NCBI RefSeq assembly: GCF_022921075.1
Contig: NZ_CP095050.1
Coordinates: 5,196,372 to 5,260,371, forward strand
Reading direction: 5' to 3'
Length of the DNA stretch: 64,000 nt
Source: Hymenobacter sp. 5317J-9
GTDB taxonomy: Bacteria; Bacteroidota; Bacteroidia; Cytophagales; Hymenobacteraceae
This document shows, one piece after another, positions 1 to 8,999 of this stretch. Below the pieces are notes generated by a model. That model was given only the letters and a program-made list of their open reading frames with translations, ran no database searches and had not been told where the DNA came from. Position 1 is the stretch's first letter; every line of letters starts with the position of its first letter. The translations under genes and the position numbers were made by a program.

Positions 1-107
1 AATTCTACACCTACACCGACCTGCTCGACACCGACGAACCGCGCAACGGCCTCAACCTGACGCTGGCCCCGCTGTCGGCGTACATTTTCGAGATAAAGCC
101 GCGCTAA
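1..107 (+). CDS. C-terminus of a probable alpha-amylase-family enzyme (partial)
   Basis: Only the last 34 codons are in the window, read from base 3 to the TAA at 105-107. The peptide ends LSAYIFEIKPR, and the stretch LTLAPLSAYIFEI resembles the final beta-strand of the C-terminal sandwich domain of family 13 glycoside hydrolases. The next gene on the same strand is a disaccharide-type transporter, which fits a starch or maltose utilisation cluster extending to the left of the window. The assignment rests on about 30 residues, so it is only a good guess. Confidence 0.45.
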   Translation, partial: FYTYTDLLDTDEPRNGLNLTLAPLSAYIFEIKPR

Positions 108-198
108 CGTTTGCGCAGGGTAGCGCGATTCCTTAAATTTGAAGGCTGTGGGGCCCCGGTTACGGGCGCGTCGCAGCCTTCACTCTTTCCCTCCCCTC

Positions 199-1872
199 AT
201 GGCCGCTCCCACCGCCGCACCCACTACTAGCACCAGCGTCAAGCCCCGCCTCAGCTTCTGGCAAATCTGGAACATGAGCTTCGGCTTTCTCGGCATTCAG
301 TTCGGTTTTGAACTGCAGAACTCCAACGTGAGCCGCATTTTTGAAACCCTTGGTGCCAGCAAAGACGACCTGCCACTGCTCTGGATTGCGGCCCCGCTCA
401 CGGGCTTGCTGGTACAGCCGATTATCGGCTACTTCTCCGACCGCACCTGGCATCCTACTTGGGGGCGGCGGCGGCCATTCTTCTTCATGGGAGCCGTGCT
501 GGCAGCCCTGGCGCTGTTTTTTATGCCCAATTCGGGGTCGTTGCTGATAGCTGCCGGGATGCTGTGGGTGATGGATGCGAGCATCAACATATCAATGGAG
601 CCGTTCCGGGCATTCGTGGGCGACCTGCTGCCCACCAGTCAGCGCACCACGGGCTTCGCTACCCAAAGCTTCTTTATCGGAGTCGGGTCGGTTATCGCGG
701 CGGGGCTGCCCTGGGTATTCACCAACTGGTTTCACATTGCTAATACTGCGCCCCAAGGCCTCATTCCGCCATCGGTGAAGTACGCGTTTTATGCGGGTGG
801 GCTGGCTCTATTTCTGGCCGTGATATACACCGTGTTCACCACGCGCGAGTATCCGCCGGCCGACATGGCCGAGTTTGAGCGCGAGAAAGCCGAAGGCGGC
901 GTATTTGATGGCTTGAAGCAGTCGTTTTTGGGTGTATTCAACATGCCCAAGGCCATGCAGCAGTTGGCAGTGGTACAGCTTTTTACCTGGTTTGCACTGT
1001 TTGCGATGTGGATTTATTCCACCAATGCCATTACGAGCAACATCTACAACATGCACGTCGACAACGAGCTGTTTGCCAAGATTTCGCAGCAGGTGAATGC
1101 TGCCAGCGCTACGGTGCAGAATGTGCCAGCCAAGAGCTTTTTTGACTTGAGCAAAACCACTCCGGCGGAGCAGGAGGCTAAAAAGCTGGCAGCCCTGCGC
1201 ACCGACCTGGCCGAAATCAACGAATTTCAGCCGGGCACACCCGACAAGGTCATTACCACCAGTTTAGCTGGCTATGCCCTGGCTGGTGGTCAACTCACGG
1301 CCGCCGAAACCTCCACGCTCAAGCGCGTGCAGCAGCAGTACAACGATGGGGCCGACTGGCTGGGCGTCTGCTCGTCGGTGCGCAACGGGGTGGCGGCCGT
1401 GTTTGCCTTCTTACTGCCCGTACTGGCTCGCCGCAGCAGCCGGCGTTTCACCCATATGCTTTGTCTGGTGGCTGGTGGATTAGGGCTGGTGTCGCTGCTG
1501 TTCGTGCACAACCCCCATTTTCTGGTTGTGTCGATGGCTCTGGTGGGCATTGCCTGGGCCAGCATCCTGTCCATGCCCTATGCCATGCTCGCGGGGGCCT
1601 TGCCAGCGAATAAAATGGGGTATTATATGGGGGTGTTCAACTTCTTCATCGTTACGCCGCAAATCATCGCCTCAGTAGGACTAGGTTTTTTAACCCGTTA
1701 CCTGTTTCACGGCAATACGCTCTACGCGTTGGTTTTGGGCGGCGCCGGGATGATAGCGGGCGGTCTGCTTTCGCTGCGGGTCCAGGACAATGATGATATT
1801 CACTTACCTGTTGAAGAAGAAGCTAACATCTTGGGCTACGATGCCCAGGCCCCGGCTAATCCGCAGGTGTAA
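199..1872 (+). CDS. MFS transporter, SLC45-like sugar/proton symporter
   Basis: A 557-residue inner-membrane protein with about 12 hydrophobic segments. The opening FWQIWNMSFGFLGIQFGFEL and the motif GRRRPFFFMGA after the second to third helix are characteristic of the SLC45 (sucrose/maltose:proton symporter) branch of the major facilitator superfamily. A long hydrophilic insert lies in the middle (about residues 290-385), between two hydrophobic segments of the C-terminal half. The ATG at 199 is preferred to the upstream TTG at 139, whose 20 added residues are Arg-rich and unlike the family. It lies 91 bases after the putative amylase and probably imports the released sugar. A strong hairpin follows the stop. 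The family is clear; the substrate is inferred. Confidence 0.85.
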   Translation: MAAPTAAPTTSTSVKPRLSFWQIWNMSFGFLGIQFGFELQNSNVSRIFETLGASKDDLPLLWIAAPLTGLLVQPIIGYFSDRTWHPTWGRRRPFFFMGAVLAALALFFMPNSGSLLIAAGMLWVMDASINISMEPFRAFVGDLLPTSQRTTGFATQSFFIGVGSVIAAGLPWVFTNWFHIANTAPQGLIPPSVKYAFYAGGLALFLAVIYTVFTTREYPPADMAEFEREKAEGGVFDGLKQSFLGVFNMPKAMQQLAVVQLFTWFALFAMWIYSTNAITSNIYNMHVDNELFAKISQQVNAASATVQNVPAKSFFDLSKTTPAEQEAKKLAALRTDLAEINEFQPGTPDKVITTSLAGYALAGGQLTAAETSTLKRVQQQYNDGADWLGVCSSVRNGVAAVFAFLLPVLARRSSRRFTHMLCLVAGGLGLVSLLFVHNPHFLVVSMALVGIAWASILSMPYAMLAGALPANKMGYYMGVFNFFIVTPQIIASVGLGFLTRYLFHGNTLYALVLGGAGMIAGGLLSLRVQDNDDIHLPVEEEANILGYDAQAPANPQV

Positions 1873-1888
1873 CATTAACGTTTCCCGG

Positions 1889-1925
1889 AAAAAAGCCCGC
1901 TTCTGTTACTGAAGCGGGCCTTTTC
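1889..1925. terminator. bidirectional intrinsic terminator
   Basis: A perfect 9-bp stem (GCCCGCTTC at 1895-1903 and GAAGCGGGC at 1911-1919) with a 7-base loop is preceded by a run of A and followed by TTTTCTTTC. It lies between two convergent genes and could stop transcription from both sides. Confidence 0.85.
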
Positions 1926-1947
1926 TTTCGGGAGTCTCGCTAAATAA

Positions 1948-3249
1948 TCATCCTTTGATAATTATCTCCGCCACCTCGCGCCCGGTAGCCAGGGCGGCGT
2001 TGAGCGAGGGGTACGCGGCCCAATCGCCGCAGCGAAAGAGGTTTTCGGCCAGCTTCAGGGGCTGGCGCACGGGCTGGCCCGCCAGGTACACCGGCAGCGC
2101 CGCCGCAATGCGGTAGGTGCGCAGATGCTCCCATTGCCGGGCCGCCGGGCCAAACCACGCGGCCAGTTCTTCGCGCAGGCCGGCCGTGAGCTCGGCCTCG
2201 CCCAGGCTGCGCTCGCCGTGGGTGCTCACGGAAACCAACGAGCGCCCCGCCGGGGCATAGTCGCCGCTCACGTCGGCCGGAAAGGCCACGTTGTGCGCGA
2301 GGGCATTGGAAGAGGCGTTGAGACGCAGGAGCTTGTCGTTGCGGCCCGGCGAGTGGCCGCCGGGCGTGGCGAAATAGGTGCAGGTGGTGATGCGCGCCGC
2401 CGTGGGGAAGCTCGCTGCTTCGGTGCTGATAGAATCGTCGGGGTTGCCGCTGCGGCCGGCCAGCAGGCGCAGGCTGGTGAGGCCGTCGGTGGCCAGCACA
2501 ATGGCGCTTGCGTTCAGCACCTTGCCCGAAGTGAGCCGCACCTGCGAGCCATCGACAATGGCCGCCACCGGCGCGTTGAGCTGCACCGCACCGGCGGGCA
2601 GGCGGGCCGCCAGCTGCTCGGGGAGCTGCTGCATGCCCAGCGCCGGCACGGCGGCCTCGCCCGTCACGAACTGCTGGAACACGAATTCAAAGAAGTTGCT
2701 GGCCGTGGTCAGCTCCCGGTCCAGAAACACCCCGCCAAAAAACGGCTTGAAGAACGAGTCAATCATTTGCTCGCTCCAGCCATAACGCTGCAAGAACGTG
2801 AGCGTGTCGGTGGCCGGGCGGGCCAGCAGTTCCTCGGGCTTGTATTTCAGCACGTGGCGCACCAGGCTGAGGATGCGCAGCTTATCAGGCAGCGTGCCAA
2901 TGGGTGACGACAAAGCCGAAAACGCTGCCAGCGGCCGCTGCAATGGGTTTTCGAGGGTGGTTTCCTGGCCGTTGGGCAGCCGGATGACGGCCCCAGACCG
3001 AAACGCCCGCAGCTTGAGGGCGCCGTAGTCGAACAGGCGCCGGGCCTCGGGGTAGTTGGTTTGCAGCACCTGAAAGCCGCGGTCGAGCCGAAAGCCTTCG
3101 GGCGTGAGGTCGGTGCGCACGCGGCCGCCTACGGCGTCGCCGGCTTCGAGCACCCGCACCGGGCGGCCAGCGCGGTGCAGCCAGGTGGCGCACGCCAGGC
3201 CGGCCATGCCAGCGCCGATAATGATGATGGGTGAGGAGGGAGAACTCAT
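1948..3249 (-). CDS. FAD-dependent amine oxidase/desaturase-type oxidoreductase
   Basis: The protein has 433 residues. It opens with a Rossmann dinucleotide-binding fingerprint, PIIIIGAGMAGLACA (about residues 7-21), followed by an acidic strand end (RVLEAGDAVGGRVRT) typical of the flavin amine oxidase/protoporphyrinogen oxidase/phytoene desaturase superfamily. The C-terminus (LFRCGDWAAYPSLNAAL) has the usual second FAD contact, with GD then SLNAA. The ATG at 3249 is chosen because the upstream in-frame extension (24 residues) precedes the conserved start of the fold and looks non-coding. Such NAD(P)/FAD proteins are common in this phylum and the substrate cannot be told from sequence. It lies downstream of the DUF3365 gene on the same strand after a 119-base gap. 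Confidence 0.8.
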   Translation of the reverse strand: MSSPSSPIIIIGAGMAGLACATWLHRAGRPVRVLEAGDAVGGRVRTDLTPEGFRLDRGFQVLQTNYPEARRLFDYGALKLRAFRSGAVIRLPNGQETTLENPLQRPLAAFSALSSPIGTLPDKLRILSLVRHVLKYKPEELLARPATDTLTFLQRYGWSEQMIDSFFKPFFGGVFLDRELTTASNFFEFVFQQFVTGEAAVPALGMQQLPEQLAARLPAGAVQLNAPVAAIVDGSQVRLTSGKVLNASAIVLATDGLTSLRLLAGRSGNPDDSISTEAASFPTAARITTCTYFATPGGHSPGRNDKLLRLNASSNALAHNVAFPADVSGDYAPAGRSLVSVSTHGERSLGEAELTAGLREELAAWFGPAARQWEHLRTYRIAAALPVYLAGQPVRQPLKLAENLFRCGDWAAYPSLNAALATGREVAEIIIKG

Positions 3250-3368
3250 GGAGAAAAACGTGGCTACAAGCTTTTTTGCGTTTACGGTCCTGATGAAGGC
3301 TGCAGACAAGCGCTTAAACAAAAAGATGGCGCAGCTAATTCGAACTGTGGTGGCTGCTCAAGCCGCGC

Positions 3369-4088
3369 TCAAAACAGCTTGGGCATTTTGTGCTCCTTCC
3401 ACTTTTTGCGCGTTTTCATGGTCCAGAATTCGGCCACGCCGTCGCGGCGCAGGCTGAGCTGCCAGGCGCCCATGGGATGTCCCAGGCGGTAGCCGGTGGC
3501 CTGGTCCTTCGGAAACTGCTGCTGAATAAGGGCGTAATCGGCCTTTGAAATGTCCTTGCCCACTTCGCCATGGCAGCGCAGGCACAAGGCGTTGTTCAGC
3601 ACAACAGGGCGCTGGTAAAAAAACACCTCCTGCGACTCGCGTGTGACCGTGCGCGTGGTGTCCGTGACCATGCTTGCGGCCGATAATATGCCCTGGCTGG
3701 CCGGATTACGCGGGCGCGGGCTCACCCGGCGGGCGGTGGCCTTCAGCACCTTGGCCAATGAATCGACCGAACGGTAGGTTTCGGGCCGGCAGAAGGCGGC
3801 GGCGCGGGCCACGCCGCCCGCGGCCAGTTCTCGGGCCAGGGTTTGGCGCAGGAGCGTGTCGGCGGTGGCGGTGAGGGAGTCGCCGGCCCAGCGCGCCGAC
3901 TTCAGCAGTTCCTTGGGCATGATGCGCTTCACCTCCCAGTTGGCGGTTTCGATGCCAATGCGCTTGGTGTCCTTGAGGTGCTCTACCTGGTCGGGGCGGC
4001 AGGCCCCCAGGGCGGCCAGCACGAGCATGGCCCCGAGGCGAGTGGTTGACAAATAAGTAGCTAGGCTACGGTGCGTTGAGTGTGGCAT
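3369..4088 (-). CDS. DUF3365 (Tll0287-like) mono-haem lipoprotein
   Basis: The protein has 239 residues. A hydrophobic leader ends in LAALGAC, with lipidation expected at Cys30, so it should be membrane-anchored on the outside. A single c-type haem motif, CLRCH, lies at residues 169-173. The surrounding sequence (FYQRPVVLNNALCLRCHGE, then a C-terminal segment GYRLGHPMGAWQLSLRR) matches the DUF3365/Tll0287-like haem-sensor domain, usually found in sensor kinases but here standing alone. It starts 33 bases after the thrC stop on the same strand, so it may be co-transcribed with the thr genes without a functional link. Its role is probably redox or ligand sensing; that is inference. Confidence 0.8.
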   Translation of the reverse strand: MPHSTHRSLATYLSTTRLGAMLVLAALGACRPDQVEHLKDTKRIGIETANWEVKRIMPKELLKSARWAGDSLTATADTLLRQTLARELAAGGVARAAAFCRPETYRSVDSLAKVLKATARRVSPRPRNPASQGILSAASMVTDTTRTVTRESQEVFFYQRPVVLNNALCLRCHGEVGKDISKADYALIQQQFPKDQATGYRLGHPMGAWQLSLRRDGVAEFWTMKTRKKWKEHKMPKLF

Positions 4089-4121
4089 GTTCGGTAAAGG
4101 CCAAGCCCGGATGGCTCGTTC

Positions 4122-5417
4122 CTAAGACAAGAAAGCTTTCAGTTCTTCGTAGTCAACCGCCAGGGGCACGCTTCGTTTGGCGCGGCCCTGCAGGGCCTGC
4201 ACCACCTCGGGCAGCTGAATGGGCTGGCCCAGAATGGGCTCCACCACGGTTGGGAATTTCACGGGGTGGGCCGTGGCCAGAATCATGCCCGCAGCCCCAG
4301 CGTTTTCGGCCTGGTAGCGGCGCAAGGCCGTGTAGGCCACCGCGCCGTGCGGGTCGAGCAGGTAGCCTTTTTCGTTCCACACCTGCCGAATGGCGGCCAC
4401 GGTGTCGTCGTCACTCACCGTATCGGCGCCCAGCGCGGCGCGCATCTTGCCCAGGTCGTTATCGAACAGCTCCAGAATGCGGGCAAAGTTGCTGGGGTTG
4501 CCCACGTCCATGGCGTTGGAAAAAGTGGGCACGGCCGGGCGCGGCGCAAAGGTGCCGGTGCGCAGGTAGGCCGGCACGGGCTCGTTGGCGTTGCAGGCCG
4601 CAATGAAATGCCCCAGCGGCAGCCCCGACGCCCGCGCCAGCAGCCCGGCGCAGATGTTGCCAAAGTTGCCACTGGGCACCGAAACCACCGGCGGCGCGGC
4701 GCCCTCTGGCCATTGCTGCGCGGCAAAGCAGTAATAGAGCTGCTGCGGCAGCCAGCGCGCCACGTTGATGCTGTTGGCCGACGTGAGGAAGCGCCGCTTG
4801 CTCAGCTCTGCGTCCTGAAACGCCTGCTTCACCAGCGCCTGGCAATCGTCGAAGGTGCCCTGCACTTCCAGCGCCGTGATGTTCTGGCCCAGGGTGGTGA
4901 GCTGCTGCTCCTGCACCGGGCTCACCTTGCCCGAAGGGTAGAGAATGACAACCTCCACCCCCGGCACGCCCAGAAAGCCGCTGGCCACGGCCCCGCCGGT
5001 ATCGCCGGAAGTGGCCACCAGCACGGTCACGGGCGGGGTGTCGCCGCGCTGCGCGAAGTAGCCCAGGCAGCGGCTCATAAACCGCGCCCCCACGTCCTTG
5101 AACGCCAACGTGGGCCCGTGAAACAGCTCCAGCGCCGCCACACCCTCCGTCACGGGCACCAACGGAAAGTCGAAATCAACCGCCTCGGCGCAGATGCGGA
5201 GCAAATCGGCGGGCGGAATGGCGTCGCCCACGTAGGGCTGCATCACGTTCAGGGCCACCGTGGCTTTGCTCAGGGTGCGCAGCTCGCGCAGGAAGCCCGG
5301 CAGGAACTTCGGGATGGTTTCGGGGAAATACAGGCCGCCGTCCGGCGCCTGGCCGGTAACCGTGGCCGTGCGAAAATCAACCCGCGGCGACTGGTGGCGG
5401 AGGCTGTAGTATTTCAT
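4122..5417 (-). CDS. thrC: threonine synthase
   Basis: The protein has 431 residues and converts O-phosphohomoserine to threonine and phosphate, using pyridoxal phosphate, in the cytoplasm. The PLP lysine lies in HGPTLAFKDVG (Lys108), and the phosphate-binding loop is seen in ATSGDTGGA (about 135-143). The N-terminus (MKYYSLRHQSPRVDF) is that of the short bacterial threonine synthases. It starts 11 bases after the thrB stop and is the third gene of a thrA-thrB-thrC operon on the minus strand. Length and motifs are normal. Confidence 0.97.
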   Translation of the reverse strand: MKYYSLRHQSPRVDFRTATVTGQAPDGGLYFPETIPKFLPGFLRELRTLSKATVALNVMQPYVGDAIPPADLLRICAEAVDFDFPLVPVTEGVAALELFHGPTLAFKDVGARFMSRCLGYFAQRGDTPPVTVLVATSGDTGGAVASGFLGVPGVEVVILYPSGKVSPVQEQQLTTLGQNITALEVQGTFDDCQALVKQAFQDAELSKRRFLTSANSINVARWLPQQLYYCFAAQQWPEGAAPPVVSVPSGNFGNICAGLLARASGLPLGHFIAACNANEPVPAYLRTGTFAPRPAVPTFSNAMDVGNPSNFARILELFDNDLGKMRAALGADTVSDDDTVAAIRQVWNEKGYLLDPHGAVAYTALRRYQAENAGAAGMILATAHPVKFPTVVEPILGQPIQLPEVVQALQGRAKRSVPLAVDYEELKAFLS

Positions 5418-5428
5418 TAATCAATGCT

Positions 5429-6358
5429 TTAGGCTGAAACGACCCGCGCGCCCTGCGTGGCCACCGGCCCTACATAGACGTGGAATTCAATCCCAAGTTC
5501 GGCGAACACCTCGCCCATGGCCGTGCCTACCGTTTGCGCCGTTGCCGCCGTCTTATTCAGCATGAAGATGGACGGGCCCGAGCCCGATATGCCCCCGCCG
5601 ATGGCCCCGGCGGCCAAGGCCCGCCGGCGGGCCTCGGCCAGACCGGGAATGAGCGGCAGGCGGGCCGGCTCCACGATGTAATCGTCCAGCGAGCGGCCTA
5701 TCAGGTCATAATCAGCCGTTAGGAAACCCGACACCAAGCCCGCCACGTTGGCCCATTGGCGTGTGGCCAGCTTCAGGGGCACGTCGGTGGGCAGCACTTT
5801 GCGCGAGTCGCTGGTTTTGACTTCAATCTGGGGGTGCACCACGGCCACCCACAGCGGCGGCGACTGCAAAGCGACAATGTCGATGGCCGGCGTCACGGCC
5901 CGCACCACCGTGAAGCCGCCGAACACGGCCGGCGCAATGTTGTCGGCGTGCCGCGCGCCCGAGGCCACGGCCTCCCCTTCCATGGCAAAATCAACCAGCT
6001 CCATTTTGCTGAAGCGGTTATGCAGCAGCGCATTGGCGCCCACCACGGCGCCCACGGCGCTGGCGGCGCTGCTGCCCACGCCGCTGCCCGGCTTGATGCC
6101 TTTGGTAATTTCCACGTCGAAGCCCACGGCATCGGGCGCGGCTTGCAGCATGGCCAGCAAAGCCACGCCCGCCACGTTGTGCGCGGGGTCGGTGGGCAGG
6201 TTATAGGGGTCGAGGTGCTGGATGCGGACGCCGGGCGTGGCACTCAGCGTGACGCGCACGGCATCGTAAGGAGCCTCAAGGGCGAGGCCCAGTACATCGA
6301 AGCCACAGCCAAGGTTAGAAAGGGTGGCGGGGGAATGAACGAGAACGGAATCAGGCAT
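5429..6358 (-). CDS. thrB: homoserine kinase
   Basis: The protein has 309 residues and is a GHMP-family kinase that phosphorylates homoserine with ATP. The GHMP ATP-binding motif PGSGVGSSAAS is at residues 90-100, and the N-terminal substrate motif LSNLGCGFDVLGLAL is intact. The C-terminal glycine-rich GGGISGSGPS matches GHMP motif 3. It lies between thrA and thrC. The gap from thrA is 82 bases and is almost entirely filled by a palindrome; the gap to thrC is 11 bases. Confidence 0.96.
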   Translation of the reverse strand: MPDSVLVHSPATLSNLGCGFDVLGLALEAPYDAVRVTLSATPGVRIQHLDPYNLPTDPAHNVAGVALLAMLQAAPDAVGFDVEITKGIKPGSGVGSSAASAVGAVVGANALLHNRFSKMELVDFAMEGEAVASGARHADNIAPAVFGGFTVVRAVTPAIDIVALQSPPLWVAVVHPQIEVKTSDSRKVLPTDVPLKLATRQWANVAGLVSGFLTADYDLIGRSLDDYIVEPARLPLIPGLAEARRRALAAGAIGGGISGSGPSIFMLNKTAATAQTVGTAMGEVFAELGIEFHVYVGPVATQGARVVSA

Positions 6359-6365
6359 GACTTTT

Positions 6366-6436
6366 AGTGAACAGTTAACAGTGAGCAGTTAACCATGAGC
6401 CATTGCTTGTTCACTGCTCACTATTAACTGTTCACT
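6366..6436. repeat. 24-bp-arm palindrome between thrA and thrB
   Basis: The arms at 6366-6389 and 6413-6436 are inverted copies with one mismatch (both built from AGTGAACAGTTAA and AGTGAGCAGT blocks), separated by 23 bases. The element fills nearly the whole space between the thrA stop (6441) and the thrB start (6358), so a large hairpin is expected in the thr mRNA. There is no T-run, so it does not look like a simple terminator. Confidence 0.85.
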
Positions 6437-6440
6437 GATT

Positions 6441-8885
6441 TTAAAGCCGCGCGGCGCGAATAATGTCGGCGAATACGCCGCTGGCCGTTACTTCCGCGCC
6501 AGCCCCGGCGCCCTTCACCACCAGCGGCTGCTCCACGTAGCGGTCGGTGTAGAAGAGCACCACGTTGTCTTTGCCGCGCAGGTCGTAGAGGTCGTGGCCG
6601 GGCGCCACGGTTTGCAGGCCCACGCTGGCGCGGCCATCGGCGTAGCGCGCCACAAATTTCAGGCGCTTGCCGGCGGCCGCGGCTTCGTCATAGAGGGCGC
6701 GGAAGTGCGCTTCGTGCGCGGCCATCTGCGTGTAGAAGGCTTCCACATCCCCTTCCAGGCAGGCTGGCGGCAGAAAACCGTTGATTTCGATGTCGGCCAT
6801 TTCCATCACCTGCCCGGCTTCGCGGGCCAGGATGAGGATTTTGCGGGCCACGTCGGTGCCGCTCAGGTCGAGGCGCGGGTCGGGCTCGGTGTAGCCTTCG
6901 GCCTGGGCCTGGCGCACCACCTCGGCAAAGGGCCGCGTGCCGTCGTAGTGGTTGAACACAAAATTGAGCGTGCCCGAAAGCACCGCCTCCATGCGCCGCA
7001 CCACGTCGCCGCTGCGCGTGAGGTCGTTGAGCGTGCCGATGACAGGCAGGGCCGCGCCCACGTTCGTCTCAAACAAGTAGCTGGCGTTGAATTCTTTCGA
7101 CAGACTCTTGAGCCGGGCGTAGTGCGCGTAGTCCGACGACGCGGCCACCTTGTTGCAGGCCACCACGGCCACGCTCTTGGCCAGCAAGTCGGCGTAGATG
7201 CCGGCAGCGGCCGGGTTGGCCGTCACGTCCACGAAGATGGAGTTGCGCAGGTTGCGGCTGATGATGAGCTCCTTGAACTCGTTAAGCGTCTGGGCCGGCG
7301 CCTGGGCCAGTTCGGCGGGCCAGGCCGTCAGGTCGAGGCCATTTTCGTCCACCAGGCAATGGCGGCTGTTGGCAATGGCCACCACGCGCACCTGCAGGCC
7401 CATTTTTTCGAGCAAATGAGGCTGCTGGCGGGCCAGCTGTTCCAGTAGCTTGCTGCCCACATTGCCGGGGCCGAGAATGAAGAGGTTCACCTGCTTCTTG
7501 GTGGCTTCAAAAAAGGCTTCGTGCAGCACATTGATGGCCTTGCGCACGTCGGCGGCCCGAATGACCGTTGAGATGTTCTTCTCCGAAGCGCCCTGCGCAA
7601 TGGCCCGGATGTTTACCCCGTTTTGCCCAAGCGCCCCAAACAGCTTGCCGCTGATGCCGGGATGGTCCTTCATGTTTTCGCCCACCAGGGCCACAATGGC
7701 CAGGTCGGTTTCGGGCCGCAGCGGCTCGATGCGGCCCGCCGCAATTTCCACCGCAAACTCTTCGTCCACGGCTATTTTAGCCAGGCCGGCGTCCTGCGCG
7801 TTCACGCCCACACAGATGGAATGCTCCGACGAGCTTTGCGTGATGAGCACCACGTTGATGCGCTCGCGGGCCAAAGCCGCAAACAGCCGCATCGAAAAGC
7901 CTGGAATGCCCACCATGCCGCTGCCCTCCAGGTTCAGCAGCGTGAGGTTGCCGATGCTGGAGATGCCCTGCACCACGGCCGGCGTGCGCGGCGGCTCCAC
8001 TTCCACCAGGGTACCGTAATCGTCGGGGGCGAAGGTGTTTTTAATCCAGAGCGGAATGCCGCGCCGCATCACCGGCTGAATGGTGGGCGGGTAGAGCACC
8101 TTGGCGCCGAAGTGCGACAGCTCCATGGCTTCCTGGTAGCTGATGCGGGCAATGGGCCGGGCGCCGCGCACGAGGCGCGGGTCGGCGGTCATCATGCCGC
8201 TCACGTCGGTCCAGATTTCCAGCTTTTCGGCGTCGAGGGCCGCGGCCAGCAGGGCGGCGGTGTAGTCGGAGCCGCCGCGGCCGAGCGTGGTGGCGGCGCC
8301 GTGGGCGTCGGCGGCGATGAAGCCGGGCACGACCCACACGTTGGCCGAATGATTACCGCGAAATTCGGCCACCTGCTTTTCGGTCGTGCCCATGTCCACC
8401 TCGGCCATGCCGAAGCGCGAATTGGTCCGAATCAGCTGCCGGGCGTCGGCCCACACCACGTCGAGGCCGTACGCCTGGGCGGCAGTGGCGATGAGCTGCG
8501 ACGACAGCAGCTCGCCGTAGCTCATGAGCCGGTCGAGGGTGCGGTTCGACAGTTCGCCGAGGGCGAAAATGCCGTCGCACAGCTGCTTCAGCTCATCGAA
8601 CTGGGCCTGGATGTGGGCAATGGCGGAGTGCTGGGCATCGGCCCCCAGCAGGTCGTGGGCCGCAGTTACGTGCCGCTCCTCTAGCTGCTGCAGGGCCTCG
8701 CGAAAGTCCTCGTTGGCTTGTTCGGCGGCCCGCCCGGCCCCAATCACGCCATCAGTCGTGCCGCCCAGGGCCGACACCACCATCACCACCGGACCTTGTT
8801 CGGCCGCTTTGGCCACGATGGCCAGCGACTTGCGGATATTCTCGGCGGAGGCCACCGACGTGCCTCCGAATTTCAACACGTGCAT
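6441..8885 (-). CDS. thrA: bifunctional aspartokinase I / homoserine dehydrogenase I
   Basis: The protein has 814 residues, the usual length for the fused enzyme. An N-terminal aspartate kinase domain begins with KFGGTSVA (residues 5-12). Two ACT regulatory domains lie at roughly 320-460, and a homoserine dehydrogenase domain starts near residue 467 with the NAD(P) loop FILGPGNVGSKLL. It catalyses the first and third steps from aspartate to homoserine. It is first in a thrA-thrB-thrC operon. Threonine feedback through the ACT domains is expected from family knowledge. No leader peptide rich in Thr/Ile codons is visible in the 114 bases upstream, so attenuation of the enteric type is not supported. 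It is divergent from prfA. Confidence 0.97.
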   Translation of the reverse strand: MHVLKFGGTSVASAENIRKSLAIVAKAAEQGPVVMVVSALGGTTDGVIGAGRAAEQANEDFREALQQLEERHVTAAHDLLGADAQHSAIAHIQAQFDELKQLCDGIFALGELSNRTLDRLMSYGELLSSQLIATAAQAYGLDVVWADARQLIRTNSRFGMAEVDMGTTEKQVAEFRGNHSANVWVVPGFIAADAHGAATTLGRGGSDYTAALLAAALDAEKLEIWTDVSGMMTADPRLVRGARPIARISYQEAMELSHFGAKVLYPPTIQPVMRRGIPLWIKNTFAPDDYGTLVEVEPPRTPAVVQGISSIGNLTLLNLEGSGMVGIPGFSMRLFAALARERINVVLITQSSSEHSICVGVNAQDAGLAKIAVDEEFAVEIAAGRIEPLRPETDLAIVALVGENMKDHPGISGKLFGALGQNGVNIRAIAQGASEKNISTVIRAADVRKAINVLHEAFFEATKKQVNLFILGPGNVGSKLLEQLARQQPHLLEKMGLQVRVVAIANSRHCLVDENGLDLTAWPAELAQAPAQTLNEFKELIISRNLRNSIFVDVTANPAAAGIYADLLAKSVAVVACNKVAASSDYAHYARLKSLSKEFNASYLFETNVGAALPVIGTLNDLTRSGDVVRRMEAVLSGTLNFVFNHYDGTRPFAEVVRQAQAEGYTEPDPRLDLSGTDVARKILILAREAGQVMEMADIEINGFLPPACLEGDVEAFYTQMAAHEAHFRALYDEAAAAGKRLKFVARYADGRASVGLQTVAPGHDLYDLRGKDNVVLFYTDRYVEQPLVVKGAGAGAEVTASGVFADIIRAARL

Positions 8886-8962
8886 ACACTCAGGCCGACG
8901 GGCGGCGGTTGGGTTATGATGCTGAATGAACGTCCGGCCTACATAGCGGTGTTTAGATTCAG

Positions 8963-8970
8963 TATCTTTG
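8963..8970 (+). promoter_or_regulatory. putative -7 box of prfA
   Basis: TATCTTTG is an exact match to the Bacteroidota -7 consensus TAnnTTTG, 29 bases before the prfA ATG. No convincing -33 TTTG was found at the expected spacing. Confidence 0.6.
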
Positions 8971-8999
8971 CAAACTACTGACTAAATACCGAACGCCCG

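Noticed and set aside
4266..5420. A 384-codon plus-strand frame opposite thrC
   Set aside because: It covers threonine synthase exactly and shows no fold or motif.
8886..8999. A threonine attenuator leader before thrA
   Set aside because: No short ORF rich in Thr/Ile codons and no terminator/antiterminator pair were seen in the 114-base gap.
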